Assembly: GCA_013396915.1 (NCBI GenBank) | Contig: VWZL01002849.1 | Span: 778,367-842,366 of the forward strand | DNA from: Stercorarius parasiticus | Lineage: Eukaryota > Chordata > Aves > Charadriiformes > Stercorariidae | DNA: 64,000 nucleotides | Reading direction: 5' to 3' | Shown: positions 38,221 through 50,064 of the stretch, piece by piece | How the letters are laid out: each line of letters starts with the position of its first letter | How positions within the stretch are numbered: position 1 is the first letter of the stretch | Notes under the pieces: generated by a model | The model's input: only the letters and a program-made list of their open reading frames with translations | Database searches by the model: none | What the model was told of the DNA's origin: nothing | Translations under genes and position numbers: made by a program

Positions 38221-38226
38221 ATTAAA
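38221..38226 (+). promoter_or_regulatory. Poly(A) signal of the family A LTR
   Basis: attaaa precedes ctttctttatctcaacccac, the start of the U5 part. The same signal is conserved inverted at 33598-33603 and 43735-43740. Confidence 0.6.
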
Positions 38227-38351
38227 CTTTCTTTATCTCAACCCACTAGTTTTCTCACTTTTACTCTTCTGATTCTCTCCCCCATCCCATTGTGGGAAGT
38301 GAGTAGATGGCTGCGAGGTCGTAGTTGCTGGCCTGGCAGTAAACCACAAAA

Positions 38352-38425
38352 ACCACCCAGGGGAGCCCCCGGCACTGCTGGTGCCCAGGCCCAGGGAGGC
38401 ACTGCCCCCCACCATGCCCTGACAC
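38352..38425. repeat. GC-rich segment, right part
   Basis: This continues the GC-rich block found left of the LTR, with ggggagcccccggcactgct and ggcccagggaggcactgccc. Composition returns to AT-rich after about 38425. Confidence 0.4.
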
Positions 38426-41304
38426 ATCACTGTCAATATACCACAGAGATGTGTTTTGAGACTGCAGATTTGCCCATTGAGTTCCATGTACTACAATGCC
38501 AGTATTTGCCTTGTAATTAAAATGACACAAATACAGACTCAGGTGTTGGAAACAAAAAGCAAAGTCCCAGGGGAACAAATGAAAGCAAGTGCAAATAACA
38601 TTTAATACTAGCTCTTGGGCAAACAGCATTTCAATTTGTTTTACATTTCAGCTCTCAGAACTGCTATGAGAATCTACCCTATACCAAGAGTACAAGAGGG
38701 AGTCTTGAGAGTCTTTTTAGCCCCAAATTCCAGTAGAAAGATCTCTCTTTGAAAGAACTCTATTGATATTTGCTAATTTATTTCTCCACTACCACCTTCA
38801 GTTTGTTTCCTTCCCTGAAATTATCTTGCTGCAAATACTGTTTTTACACAAGTAGTCTGTATAATGAACTTTAAACATGACATTTTCAGCAAATTGTTGG
38901 GTATGGAACGGTCAAAGTTTCTTTTAGCATTGGTAAGGTTCAGGAAAAAAGCAATGGTATAGATTTAGATAAGAACATCTCAGTCTGTTTGATACACAGC
39001 TAACAGTTTGCAGCATAACAGAATAACAGGTTGCAGGTGCATGTTACCACCAAGATGCTCCAGGTTAGGATAAGTAGATTCAGAAGTTCCCATAAACAGT
39101 TGAAAAGCTTTTATTGAAAATGCTGACTTGGAAGAAGATTCTGAAGAGGGATTTATATGAGATATCCTTACGATCTGATTCTTTCTTCCTGTTCTCCTGT
39201 ACATGATGTACATCCTTAAGACCCTTAATAGAGTCTGTTCAGCATCCATAATCCATCTAAATCCCTTCCTCAGTCTCTCCCGCTGACTAGATAATTCAGA
39301 CTTTCTGTCTTCTTCATAAATAAATTTCTAAAACCTCTCCCCATGGGGAATTGTCTCATCACTGATTTCTCCACTCCCTTTGAAGCTACCAGTAGGACTC
39401 TAAACAAGATGAAACACAGATAGTGGCGATGTGGCCTTGGCCTTTTTTTATCCTATAGCTTGCTGGTAAGTACAATCCCTTTTTTGTTCAAAGGAACTGA
39501 AATCTGCATTTGCTGTCTTTCAGGAGACTGCCTTACCTACCAGACTCTAGGCTCTTTCAATTATTTCCTAACCCACTTGCTTTGTCTATTTCCTTTTCCA
39601 TAGTAGAATTAAACACTCTTTGGCCAGAGAACGGATGTTTAAATAACAGGAATGTCTTTGCAGATGAATGGCTGCACACTTGTACATCTTCTTACAGTTT
39701 TGATGTTTCATATAACTGTACTAACTGGAGTCTTCTCCGTGCAGTTTAACAGTACTATATCTTTAGCCTTCTCCTGAATCCATCATGTGGAAGCAAACAT
39801 CTGCAGTAGGTATAACACATCAGAAGAACTCTGTTGCTAATCTGATGCCTTGAAGTTCATAATGAGCTGATTTACCAATTTTTTTCACAGCATATGATAA
39901 ATGAAGCAAGCTACATGCAACAATAGTACAAAAGAACTCTAAATTGCATGCAGAAATTAACATTATTATCCTTCGTGCAATCCTAAACTAATATTTAGAA
40001 TTAATCCAAAGGTTTGTAACTCACTTCTAAACCTGGGGGACCTGAGTTAAAGTGTATAACAAGAAAATAGAAGGACAAGATTGGACTTTATTAGTACTGT
40101 GATTCAGTTACTCTCTGTCTTTACTGTCGATTCCCAAAGGTGGCTCAAAGAAAGCATAATTTGCAAACTTAGCAAATTAGGCCAAGTATTCTTTACATTA
40201 AGTGCTCATGAAGTGTAGGCTCTGCATAAAAATTCAATATAGAGAATATACCATGAAGTACTTCAGTACTTGGCTGCTTAACAAACACCATGTGCAATAA
40301 CATAGATGATGAAAGCCTTGAAATTGCTGGTAATTTATTATTACTTCTTTTTTTAAATCAGAACCAGTATCTTGAAAGTTTTGTGAAAATGTGCAAACCA
40401 ACCTGTGGGGTTGACTGGGATCTTTCAGTTCCCTGTGAGTGCATAGCCAGGGGCAATGAGAATAAAATTATCGTGGATCCCAGCTATGCCCAAAGGAGTG
40501 TTCAGTGCTGGGAGCAATTAAAAAGAACTTTTCTGTTCCTCAGTACTGTCATCCCACACATTGACAAGTCTTTGAAAGCAAAGAATAAAACTCCTCACAC
40601 ATAATTAGCTACTACAAACTGATGAAAGAATTAAATATAAAGTGTTCTGCTCAAAGACATGATCATCAATCTACAGTTCATTCCATCATTGCTGATTTGA
40701 AAATGCAGAAAGATAGGCAAATTATCCCATCCTCCCACAAAGCCCTTAAGGGGCAAGAAAATGGTCTCAGTCCTTTCTTAATCCTTTTACTTTATTTTTT
40801 TTTAATATTTGATCTGGTTATTTTAGCTTGATTAGTGCAGTCCCAAGTAGAATATACAGGAATAAAAGGATTTCTAAGACTTAATGAAATTGTTCTGAAA
40901 GAAAAATAAAGCATTTAACCAATCATTTAAGATGTACTGACCTTTCATATGATAAACAATTTTAAGGTGTCCAAACATCCCAATTAGTGCTCTGATTTAT
41001 AAAAGCCAATATTGGAAACATTTCAGTAGGGTAACTGACTTACACAACTTGGTTTTTGCTTCTCTTAATAAACTAAAAGTGTTAGTTCAGCAACACAGTT
41101 AAATGTAGAGATATAACCTCTGCCCAGTTTTAATCAATGTGCATTTTGCCATATTCTTGAAGAAAATGTTTCTTCCCCACTTTAACTAACCTGTCACCTA
41201 CAGATTTCATGAGACTGCTGAAATAGAAGTTGAACATGAATGAAGCTTCAAGCTTCAGCTGTAAATCTTCAGCAGTTTTGCTCCACTTATGCCAGATATA
41301 ATGA

Positions 41305-41372
41305 GACTGGACCAGATTCTGCTCACTCTTTCATCACTAAAGCTATACCAGACTCACTGACTTCGGGAGATT
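41305..41372. repeat. Possible relic of an ancient amniote repeat
   Basis: The pieces ctggaccagattctgctcac and agactcactgacttcggga are in the order seen in old sauropsid repeats that carry 'cagattctgatctcactta' and 'attgacttcaatgga'. It is strongly decayed, so the call is tentative. Confidence 0.35.
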
Positions 41373-43603
41373 GCAGAAGGGTAATTGGAGGTAGATTTTG
41401 TCCCTAAATGCTTCTGTAGCTAATCTGTCAGTAGAAACCTGCATAATTTTCCAATAAATATGCAAGGTGAGCAGCACAGCCTGGATGAATTAGAGAAACA
41501 GAAATGCCATACTCTACAATCAGTTTGTTTTTCATCTGCTGCACACCTGTGGCAAGAACATTTATAATGTAGGTGGTGTATTTTGGTGAAGTGAAAAAAA
41601 AAATCAGTAGTTAATTTCTGATCCTGATGCCATGTTTTCTGCTTTCAGGGTATATATTCATTTTCTAGAAGTTTGTAATTATTTTAGCATGAAATATTTC
41701 TGTTTCACTTGAAATAAAAAACTCTTAATCTCTTAAATTCAATTATGCTTTTGGGGGAGGGTACCTGAGATCATACCAAGCTCATCTGTGTAAACATGCA
41801 CTAATTGTCTTCATACACTGTGCAGGGAGAACAGGTCCTTAACTCTTGATAGAGAATTTTAGACTGGAATCTGATAGACAGATACTGCTGCATGTGTTTC
41901 AATTTCTGTATTATTTTCTGGTGTCCATAGGAATATAAGAATATTTGTCTTTTCCACACCCCATAAAGATTTCCCATTGCCTCCCAGAAAACCAACACTG
42001 TCTCCTTATTTCTGTCTTTCTTTTATAATGAACAAATTAAATTCTTAAATGAGAATTTACGAGGATGTTCCACAGAAACAGCTCACATCTTCAATTGCCC
42101 CTCAGATGTGGCACCTATTTCCACCATTGCAACACTGTTTCTATTTTCAGGGAGAAAATAGTCCCATGAACAGATTTCTGGATCTAGGAAGACATTTCTG
42201 TGCCAGGCTAGAAGTACACTTAGAGAGAGGATAACCATCCGTGCATTTGCATAGCTCCCTGTATGAATTTTGCAACGGATGTTTGTTTCCTTATCAAGAC
42301 ATAGCTCAGGACTATCCAGAGCAGAGACTGTGACTGGATTACAGCAAAAAATCATCGTGGTTACAGGCATTCTGCAAAAATTCATTTAAAAAAATGGAAG
42401 GAAAGTGGAATACATGATTACTGTCTTTTCTGAGTAGGAACATACTGTGCCTCAGCCTTCCACTTCCATTTGGCAGGTACTCTCAACAGCCCAATCCTCA
42501 GATTACTTTCTTTAGCAAGCTAACATAGAGTTCAATAGGCTATTCAGCATGACTTTTTTTCAGTTATTTTGCTTAGGGAAAAATCCCAGCCAACCAATTT
42601 TGTCAAACAAATGATCCCTTTTTCCTTTTCTAAAAAAATCCATCAGCCTAGCCCAAGTAGGAACATGGTTACCTCAATATAACTACTGAAACTACAATGC
42701 TGAAAATATGTCAAATACTTTTCACCCCTCTGCTCTTTCAAACTCAGTTCTAGTAGAGGTATTTGCAAAAGACCCTCCTTGAGGTTACACCAGCACATTT
42801 TAATTAAAGTCCTAATGAAATAATATTCTTTCAAATTCTGTTGGACTGAAACCTACAGTAAGTGCCAATTTTATAAAGTTAATTGCCATTTCAAAATTAA
42901 AGTATATTAAATTTTATTGACAAAATTACAAATACAGCTGCTTGTTTATGAATTTTAAGGTAATTAATTATTTGTAGAGGAATCAATAGCCTGTTGAAAA
43001 GTTCTGAAAGAACAAAGTTATCAGAAATATTTTTGAGATTATGTAAATGAAATTATAATGGCATCAGGTCATGCAAGGAGTTTATTAATGCTCAAGATAG
43101 AAGAAATGTTGCAGTTATACTAAGACATTGCATAGGTGACAATAACTCATTGTGGAGCCTAAAGATTGACAAGGAGAGCATTTATTGCAGGAAATATCCA
43201 GGACAGATAATGGCTTCATTCTCCATTGTCAAATTGGATGCAAAGCCAACAGAAAAGAAATTGCTTTGGCTCCAGTGGGTTGATGTAAAGGAAACTCTTT
43301 CTCAAAAGTAGGTTACAGTAGAGGTAGGGTGAAGTAAGAGTATGACAGAACTAAAGTAAAAGCAAAGTAAATGTCAAGTGAACCACCCTTTACTGAAGAA
43401 ACCTTGAAAGTGATTGAGTAGGTTTGGAGATCTTCCCTGTTAACCACTGAATGAACCATTAAACCCTGACATTCCTCAATTCAGTGACAAGGCAGTGTTG
43501 TTCTAAGCTCTCTACACAAGTAACTAGTCAAGTTGTTATTGTCTAAAGTCCATTGAATAAAATGAACAAAACTTATCTCATATTTAAATGCAGAAATAGA
43601 AAG

Positions 43604-43608
43604 CCACT
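43604..43608 (+). repeat. Target-site duplication, left copy (ccact)
   Basis: Five bases immediately left of the LTR. The identical ccact occurs immediately after the LTR at 44187-44191. Confidence 0.85.
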
Positions 43609-44186
43609 TGTTGCGATTTAACCCTAGCAGATAGTTAAGTACCTCACAGCTGCTCACTCACTTCCCCACAATGGGATGGGGGAGAGAATTGGGAGGGCAA
43701 AAATGAGAAAACTTGTGGGTTAAGATAAAGACAGTTTAATAGGGTAAAAACAAAACAAACCAACCAGCCAACCAAACAAACAAAACTAAGAAAAACAAGT
43801 GATGCAAAAAACTCAGTTGCTCACCACCATCAGTCTGGTGCCCAGCCACTCCCTGAGCAATGGTAACCCCATCAAACTCCTCTCCCCACACCTCACCCAA
43901 TGCAAAGCTTTTATCACTGAGCATGACATCATATGGTATATGACCCTTTGGTCAGTTGGGGTCAGCTATCCTGACTGTGTCCTCTCCCAACTTCTTGTGC
44001 ACCCACAACCTACTCACCGGTGGGGAATTGTGAGGAAGAGAAAAGGCCTTGATGCTGTGCAAGCACTGCTCACAATGGCCAAAACTTCGGTGGGTTATTA
44101 ACATTGTTTTCATCACAAATCCAAAACTTAGTACCATGCAAGCTACTATGAAGAAAATTACCTCTAGCCCAGCCAAAATCAGTACA
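43609..44186 (-). mobile_element. Solo LTR, family A, with intact ends (minus strand)
   Basis: On the plus strand the element reads tgttgcgatttaaccctagc at the left and agccaaaatcagtaca at the right, so it begins TG and ends CA. It is flanked by identical ccact five-base duplications. Shared family blocks are acttgtgggttaagataaag, cagtttaat (inverted ATTAAA), gcttttatcactgagcatga (inverted TATA-like region), tggtcagttggggtcagcta and cttcttgtgcacccacaacc. A (C)CAAA-type tract at 43747-43788 is an internal expansion. No internal proviral genes are present, so this is a solo LTR from a complete insertion. Confidence 0.95.
43747..43788 (+). repeat. CAAA/CCAA low-complexity expansion inside the LTR
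   Basis: caaaac, caaacc, aaccagcc and caaacaaa units occur in tandem within the LTR body. The tract is absent at the same place in the 33470 copy, so it arose after this copy split from its relatives. Confidence 0.7.
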
Positions 44187-44191
44187 CCACT
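44187..44191 (+). repeat. Target-site duplication, right copy (ccact)
   Basis: Matches 43604-43608 exactly and abuts the terminal CA of the LTR. Confidence 0.85.
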
Positions 44192-47037
44192 GTAATGCAA
44201 AAATAAATAAATAAGTAAAATAGACATTTCAATTCGATCACCTAGTACATTTTTTTAGCTTATTTAGGTGGAATAAAAGTCTTCTCCAGAAAATTCTTTT
44301 ATATTTATATTGCGTAAATTTAACTTCTCCTTTAGTCCTTTACCCCAAATGTACCTCTTCAATTAGGATACATATAAATTATGAAGTATAGCTGCAAATT
44401 TCAGATACTTTAAACATTAAAGGCACATTTGCGTTTATCAGTCAGCACCTTTGCTTTATCCCCATGACTCTAGCAGATAGATGCATGCTAGGACAGCTGT
44501 CCTGCTGTGGTGTTGATCAGATGAGAAGTACCCTGCTGGGAGTTGTGGTAATTACAGTGGGATAGCTCATGTCTTCTTGAGCTCTCTCCAGGCCTTCATT
44601 TTTCTTAATAGCAACAGTGATACTAATTAAAAACAAATTATGTCAGTTTATCATGTCGCTCTTTCTTGACAAGTTAGTTTAATGGTAACTACCAATGTGC
44701 AAGAAATCCACTGGCAACTTTTCCAGTTCAACAATTCCCTCCGTTCTTTGATGTCAACTAACTTGAATATTTTTTCTGATAACGTGAAGGTGAAAACAAG
44801 CGTAAGATTTTCACGTGTGTCTTGTTTGCTGATATTCAGAGAGCATCTCTTCTCTATTGACCTTACTATGCCTTTTACAAACCCTTCTATGGTGTTTACA
44901 TTTTCTTCATTTGTTTCAGACACCAGCTTAGCAGTGAGGCTTTAGGAAGTGCAAGTCAGAAACTCAGATACATATATTGTTTTAGATCTCTACCTATGTG
45001 CAAAAGTTGATGTAATTTGCACATCAAGAAGGAAGAGAAATTTTAATCTATGGTAGGACCAAACTAATGTAAACTTTTCATTCAAGTCTTTTCTAACAGC
45101 TTACAATTTAAATTTTACTCAGATTCCCTAACAAGCAAGTTGCATAAATGCAAGATAGCATAAATTATTCTGATTTATATCTTATTAATCATCACTTGTG
45201 AATACAGCTATACATTTCTAATAGCAATGGACATTTAGTTATCTATTTCGCCTATTTAATTTAGATTTCCAGTCTTTTAGTCCTTGCACAACTAGAAATT
45301 TGGTAATCAAAACCTTTCAATAACATTAATTCTTCCAAATCAAGTTAATGAAGATATTCCACTTGTTTGTCACAGAACATTCATTTACTCTAGCAGTACC
45401 AAAGTAAAAAAATTCAGTTCAAATTTCTGAAGTAACTAACACTCATGATGTAAACACAAGATCATAAGTTTTCATCTTTATCACTGTGCATGTTAGCTCT
45501 TCTAGTGATGTGAGTGATGATACCTATGAGCTAAGGGCTATAAGATTGGATTCTTACCTTTGTCTGCACTTGTGAAATACTTGGTGGAAAAGGATGAACT
45601 CTTTCAGAAACAAAGGTCCTGGATCATTGTTTCGCTGCTGTAGCCAAAAAACAAGGAAAGCAAACCTGAAAGCTTGTTAAACATTATTTGTATTATAGTA
45701 TCTAGAATGTTCTTCACCACAACAGATTCCAGTGATCTTGTCTGATAATTTCATCTATCTCTTCACCTGTACATTTAATCTACAGATTTTACCAGTGTAC
45801 TCATCAACACTGTATAATATAATCACAGCATATTTTGGACTGTTTTTAATTCTGTAATTAAAAAGATGAACCATATTTAGAAAACATAGAAATACATATT
45901 TATTTATTTTAAAATGTGAAGCAATGGCACACACTATATTTACAATGTAAAAATAACAGGTTTATATTTCCAGAAATTCTAGGATTAAGTTATCTTGAAC
46001 TTGGGGTGTAAAGGTAGCACCATTAGGCTCTAGTCAGATTTTGATTTGCATGAGTCATCCTTTTTGAATGATTCCTGAGATCTCAGTTGATAATCCTGTG
46101 GACTTCCTGCCCTCAGACCTATTCAGAGTTAGCACGGATGCTGAGAACTGTGAGAATGAGGGATACAGACAACTGAAAGGATGGAAAGACAGAGAGACAA
46201 ATGGATATTTATGTCTTTGTGTGGGAGGAAAATGTATAAATGTTGCTGCTTGGTGCTCAAAAATAGTGAATAGATGTTTAGAAATCACTGATTATCTACT
46301 CCATTGTAATTCAACAAGTGGATTTTTTTTTTCTAATGTAAATATAAAAGACAGACATTAATTCAACTTCCAATCAAACAGGTTTATATGACAGGTCAAT
46401 TTACAACCATTTACGGGTTAATTTAAATTTGTAGTCAAATTATTTTAACACTTTCTTCAAATAAAGTAACATTCAACTCTGCAGCTGAGCTCAGCCCACA
46501 GAAAAACATACTTTAACCATTGAAGAAAATAACCTGAATACACCATGCATTAATTGCAATGCATTATAGATCATACAGTTTTAAAAATGTTCAAATAGCT
46601 TGAGACTAAGTGTAATTTTGCAAACAATCTGAACTTCTTTGGAAGCAAATAGAACTGGGCTTCTTAATGATTTGGGCACTTTTGAAAATGGAACTTTTTG
46701 CAAGCATTATGCGAAATTTTCTAGGACATTTTTGTCACAGTCAGATTTCATGCTTGAGGTTTAACCTTCATTATTACACTTTCATGTCAGCATGATGCCG
46801 CTCATACAAAAGACATTACATCAGTCTAAAACTAGTATGTTGAATTAAGCATTCAGTCTCCAACTGTGTGCATTTTTTTGTTCCTTCCTTTTTAACACAG
46901 AATTTATTTGCATTCCAATTGGGATATTCGCATCTTCAATCTTAAGCTATTTTACTTCATTGTTTTTTTCCTCCAACATCTGCCTTTTCCACCGTCCACA
47001 GACCTCTATAGCCACAAAGTCGACCTAGTACTAGGGT
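44192..47037. other. Intergenic DNA without recognised genes
   Basis: AT-rich sequence. The minus strand is open from 44651 to 44941 with a charged, coding-like peptide, treated as a finding. The plus strand is open at 46068-46361 with no known motif. No repeat family was recognised. Confidence 0.5.
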
Positions 47038-47998
47038 TGTTGTGGGTTGAACTTGGCTGGAGACCAGGTGCCCACCAAGCTGCTTTATCACTCCCCCCCT
47101 TTAACTGGACAGGGAGAGAAAAAAATATGACAAAAGGCTACTGGGTCCAGATAAGGACAGGGAGATCACTCAGCAATTACCATCACAGGCAAAACAGACC
47201 TGACTTGGGGAAAACAATGTAATTTACTACCAATCAAATCAGAGAAGCATAATGAGAAACAAAGACAAATCTTAAAATACTTTCCCCTCACCCCTTACTT
47301 CTTCCCAGGCTCAATTTCATTCCCTATTTCTCTACCTCCTCCTGTCCGCAAGCAGCACAGGCTGATGGGGTGTAAGGTTTATGCTCAGTTCATCACACGC
47401 TGTCCCTGCTGCTCCTTCGTCCTCACTCTCTTCCCCTGCTCCAGCATGGGGTCACTCCCACAGGAGGCAGTCCTCCATGAACTTCTCCAACGTGAGTCCT
47501 TCCTGTGGACTGCAGTTCTTCACGACATACTCCAACACGGGTCCTCTCCACAGGATGCAGTCTTTCAGGAACAGACTGCTCCATCCTGGCTCCCCAGTGG
47601 GGTCACAACTAGTGCCAGCAAACCTGCTCCAGGGTGGGCTCCTCTCCACAGGATTACAGGTCCTGCCGGGAGCCTGCTCCAGCACAAGCCCTCCACGGGG
47701 TCACAGCCTCCTTTGGGTGTAACCACCTGCTCCGAACCACCAGGTCCTCCATGGGCTGCAGGTGGATATCTGCTCCACCATGGACCTCCATGGGCTGCAG
47801 GGGGACATTCTTCACCATGGTCTTCACCAAGGACTGCAGAGGAATCTCAGCTCTGGCACTTGGAGCACTTCCTCCCCCTTCTTCTTCACTGACCTTGGTG
47901 TTTGCATAGTCGTGTCTCTCACATATTTTCACTCCTCTCTCCCATCTGCTGTTGTACAGCAGTTTTTTCCCCTTCTTGAATATGTTATCACAGAGGAG
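47038..47998 (-). mobile_element. LTR, avian endogenous retrovirus family B, U3 truncated (minus strand)
   Basis: The plus strand begins tgttgtgggttgaacttggc and continues with accaggtgcccaccaagctg, ggcaaaacagacctgacttg, a GC-rich block of repeated 'ctccaacgtgagtcc / gcagttcttcac' units and ttgaatatgttatcacagag (the inverted TATA region). The order matches the plus-strand copy at 52848 read backwards. Beyond about 47998 the sequence no longer matches the U3 of that copy, so the 5' part of this LTR is lost or replaced. No retroviral genes lie next to it. Confidence 0.9.
47365..47892 (+). other. Open frame antisense to the family B LTR
   Basis: A 175-codon frame runs against the sense of the LTR. 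Its predicted peptide aligns with the antisense frame of the other family B copy (52918-53556): both have QFIT/QFIT, LFPCS, HELL, TAP, KPAP, LLHHG/LLHCG, SPWSS and HLEH in the same order. In this copy the shared C-terminal text (FTDLGVCIVVS) continues in another frame after about 47890, so one frameshift is present. No known domain was recognised. It is most simply a by-product of GC-rich internal repeats whose unit length keeps the frame open. Confidence 0.35.
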
Positions 47999-50064
47999 AG
48001 GTTCAGTCTTCTCCCTGTACAGTAGTGCCTTTTATTCTGTGTAACAAAGAAAACCATATATCTTCTGACAGGAAGATCTCCGTCACAACATCCACCAGCG
48101 CAGCACTAGCAGGCACTGGGCGCTCCAGCAGGTTCCCCTACAGCGGCTGCTCATGGTAACATACGGGCTGCTCAACCCCTGAGTATGAGGCCCCTAATAG
48201 AGCAGACATGGTCTGTTCAAGGTCACTAACTCTGATATAACAACATTTTCCACAAAATCCTCAATATACTTTTTCTTGTAGCTATTATTAATATATATTG
48301 CTTCCTTTCCATATATTTTGAGTTAAATAAACCTGCTAGTGGAATTTAGAAGTCACAAGCTAATGTTTTTAAGATACATATTTTTCAAGCAGCCCTTCAA
48401 AGTGGAGAAATATTATCAACACTTATAAAATATCCTAATTATTATTTATGCATGCTTGGAGTAACCAGTAATGGTTTACAGAATTTTTAGTTATTTGATG
48501 TCTTCCTCTTGGCTGTTTTCTTTTTATTTTTATCTACCTGCAGGAAGATTTGATGTCAATGCAGCTCTAGGTAGCTGCTACAGCTACTTATGAATTTGTT
48601 TCATCAACATTTTGAACAGCTGTGACAAAAATGTTAAGACAGAAATTGAAGCACAGTGGCTATACAGCTTATATATCTGCTCTAGAAGGTTGGCTGATAT
48701 TGTGAAAGTATCCAATATTTTACAAGATATTTCCTCATTAAACCTGGCTCCCCTCTGAAGTATGCACACCAGAACCTCACATTAATATGAGAAGATTCTA
48801 GTAACTTATGAAACAAAGCCATTCAGAATGAATGAAGCAGCTCCTTCTGCCTGGGTCTAGATGTTTTAGAGAAACAAGCAGCAAACTGTACATACTATGG
48901 TACTGTAATTCAAAGAAAGGTAGGTCATGCTGCCAAAAAGACAACTTCCAGTAAGCTGGTAATACTTCAATTAGAAGACAAATTCTTTTAAGCTCCCATT
49001 TTTGTGCTCAGGTGTATGTGGCCAGTTATCTCCATCAAAATACTTTGAGCTGTCTTTTTTATTATTATCTTTATTTAGAATATAAGTATCTTTAAAAAAT
49101 ATTTGTTATTGTTTACAAGATACTACACTGTAGGAAGAAAGAACATGAAGTCCTACACCAAAACCATTTCCAGTATAAACAGACACAGTAGATAAGGCGG
49201 AAATAGGTAAAAATTACTTGTGTGTGGCCATACAGCTTGTACCCAAAATGTTTGATTTACTGATACCCAAATTTTCACACTGGCATCCCAGTGGAAATTT
49301 TCTTAAGGACTCCACCAGTGCAGACAGCTGGATGAATATCTGTGGTGGTAGCAACCAGCTCCTTACTTGTGTCCGTCATGTAATAGGCTGCAATCTACTG
49401 GTCCTATGGCAGCTGACATATGCTATCACTGCCAGATCAATTCACCCATTCATCAGCTTATTCCTCTGGGGCTGGAGAGGCAGACGACCAGTAGGAGTAG
49501 GCTTGCTGTCTGTATTACGCTTCCTGCTGAGCTATACACAGACAAAGGCTAAAGGCTGGATAGCATGGACTTCAGCCTTAGACTGCAACACAGCATACAC
49601 AATTTCCATGGGATTTTCTCTTTTAAATATTGCTCATGTAGTATCAAAGGAAAAATATGCTCAGCTTGCTGAGATAATAAACACAAGGGAAAGTTCTCTT
49701 CCAAATAGCTCTCTGGATTCAAATCCATGTCAATAAATGTAATTCTAATTCCTGCAATTTATTAATTCATACCAGTGGAGGGTTTGGCTCTAAACAATTT
49801 TAATGAACTTGCAGGATTTTTCATGTACAATTCACATTAATATGTATATTATCTAAAACAGGCATCTGTGGGGCAAATGAAACTATTCCCTGAGAAATAA
49901 GGAATGACAGACATTGAATCAACATTTAATTTTAAGTTTTCCAGAATTTCATAGAACATACATATTTTTTAAAATTCTCCATTGAAATGAGAGTCACCTG
50001 TACAGGTCTGCCTAGATTTTGTTTGATTTAGAGATATCTGGATTTGTATTAGGAAGGAAATAAT
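47999..50064. other. Intergenic DNA, with a short GC-rich remnant at its left
   Basis: From 47999 to about 48205 the sequence is moderately GC-rich (gcgctccagcaggttcccct and similar) and may be a foreign piece or a divergent U3. The rest is AT-rich. The plus strand is open at 49218-49736 (first ATG at 49248) without a recognised domain. Confidence 0.45.

Larger units (their letters stand above)
37770..38351 (+). mobile_element. Solo LTR, avian endogenous retrovirus family A (plus strand)
   Basis: The LTR starts with TG (tgttgtggttttggctg) and ends near taaaccacaaaa. Typical family A text includes agctggtatagtgctgtgtt, ggctgggagtgcacaagaag and ggatattccatac-like sequence. A TATA box (tataaa, 38034-38039) and an ATTAAA poly(A) signal (38221-38226) stand in the order U3, R, U5, which fixes the sense strand as plus. 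No internal retroviral genes adjoin it, so it is a solo LTR left after recombination between two LTRs. It could still act as a promoter or enhancer, but nothing here shows that it does. Confidence 0.92.
38426..43608. other. Intergenic DNA without recognised genes
   Basis: AT-rich with short open frames on both strands, none with a known motif. A possible ancient repeat relic lies at 41305-41372 (ctggaccagattctgctcac, then actgacttcggga). No CR1 or LTR was recognised. Confidence 0.55.

Noticed and set aside
33470..38351. A provirus between the first two family A LTRs
   Set aside because: The LTRs are in opposite orientation and the intervening DNA shows no retroviral coding sequence.
49700..49740. 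A tRNA gene suggested by gattcaaatcc, similar to a B box
   Set aside because: No matching A box, anticodon stem or acceptor stem can be drawn around it.
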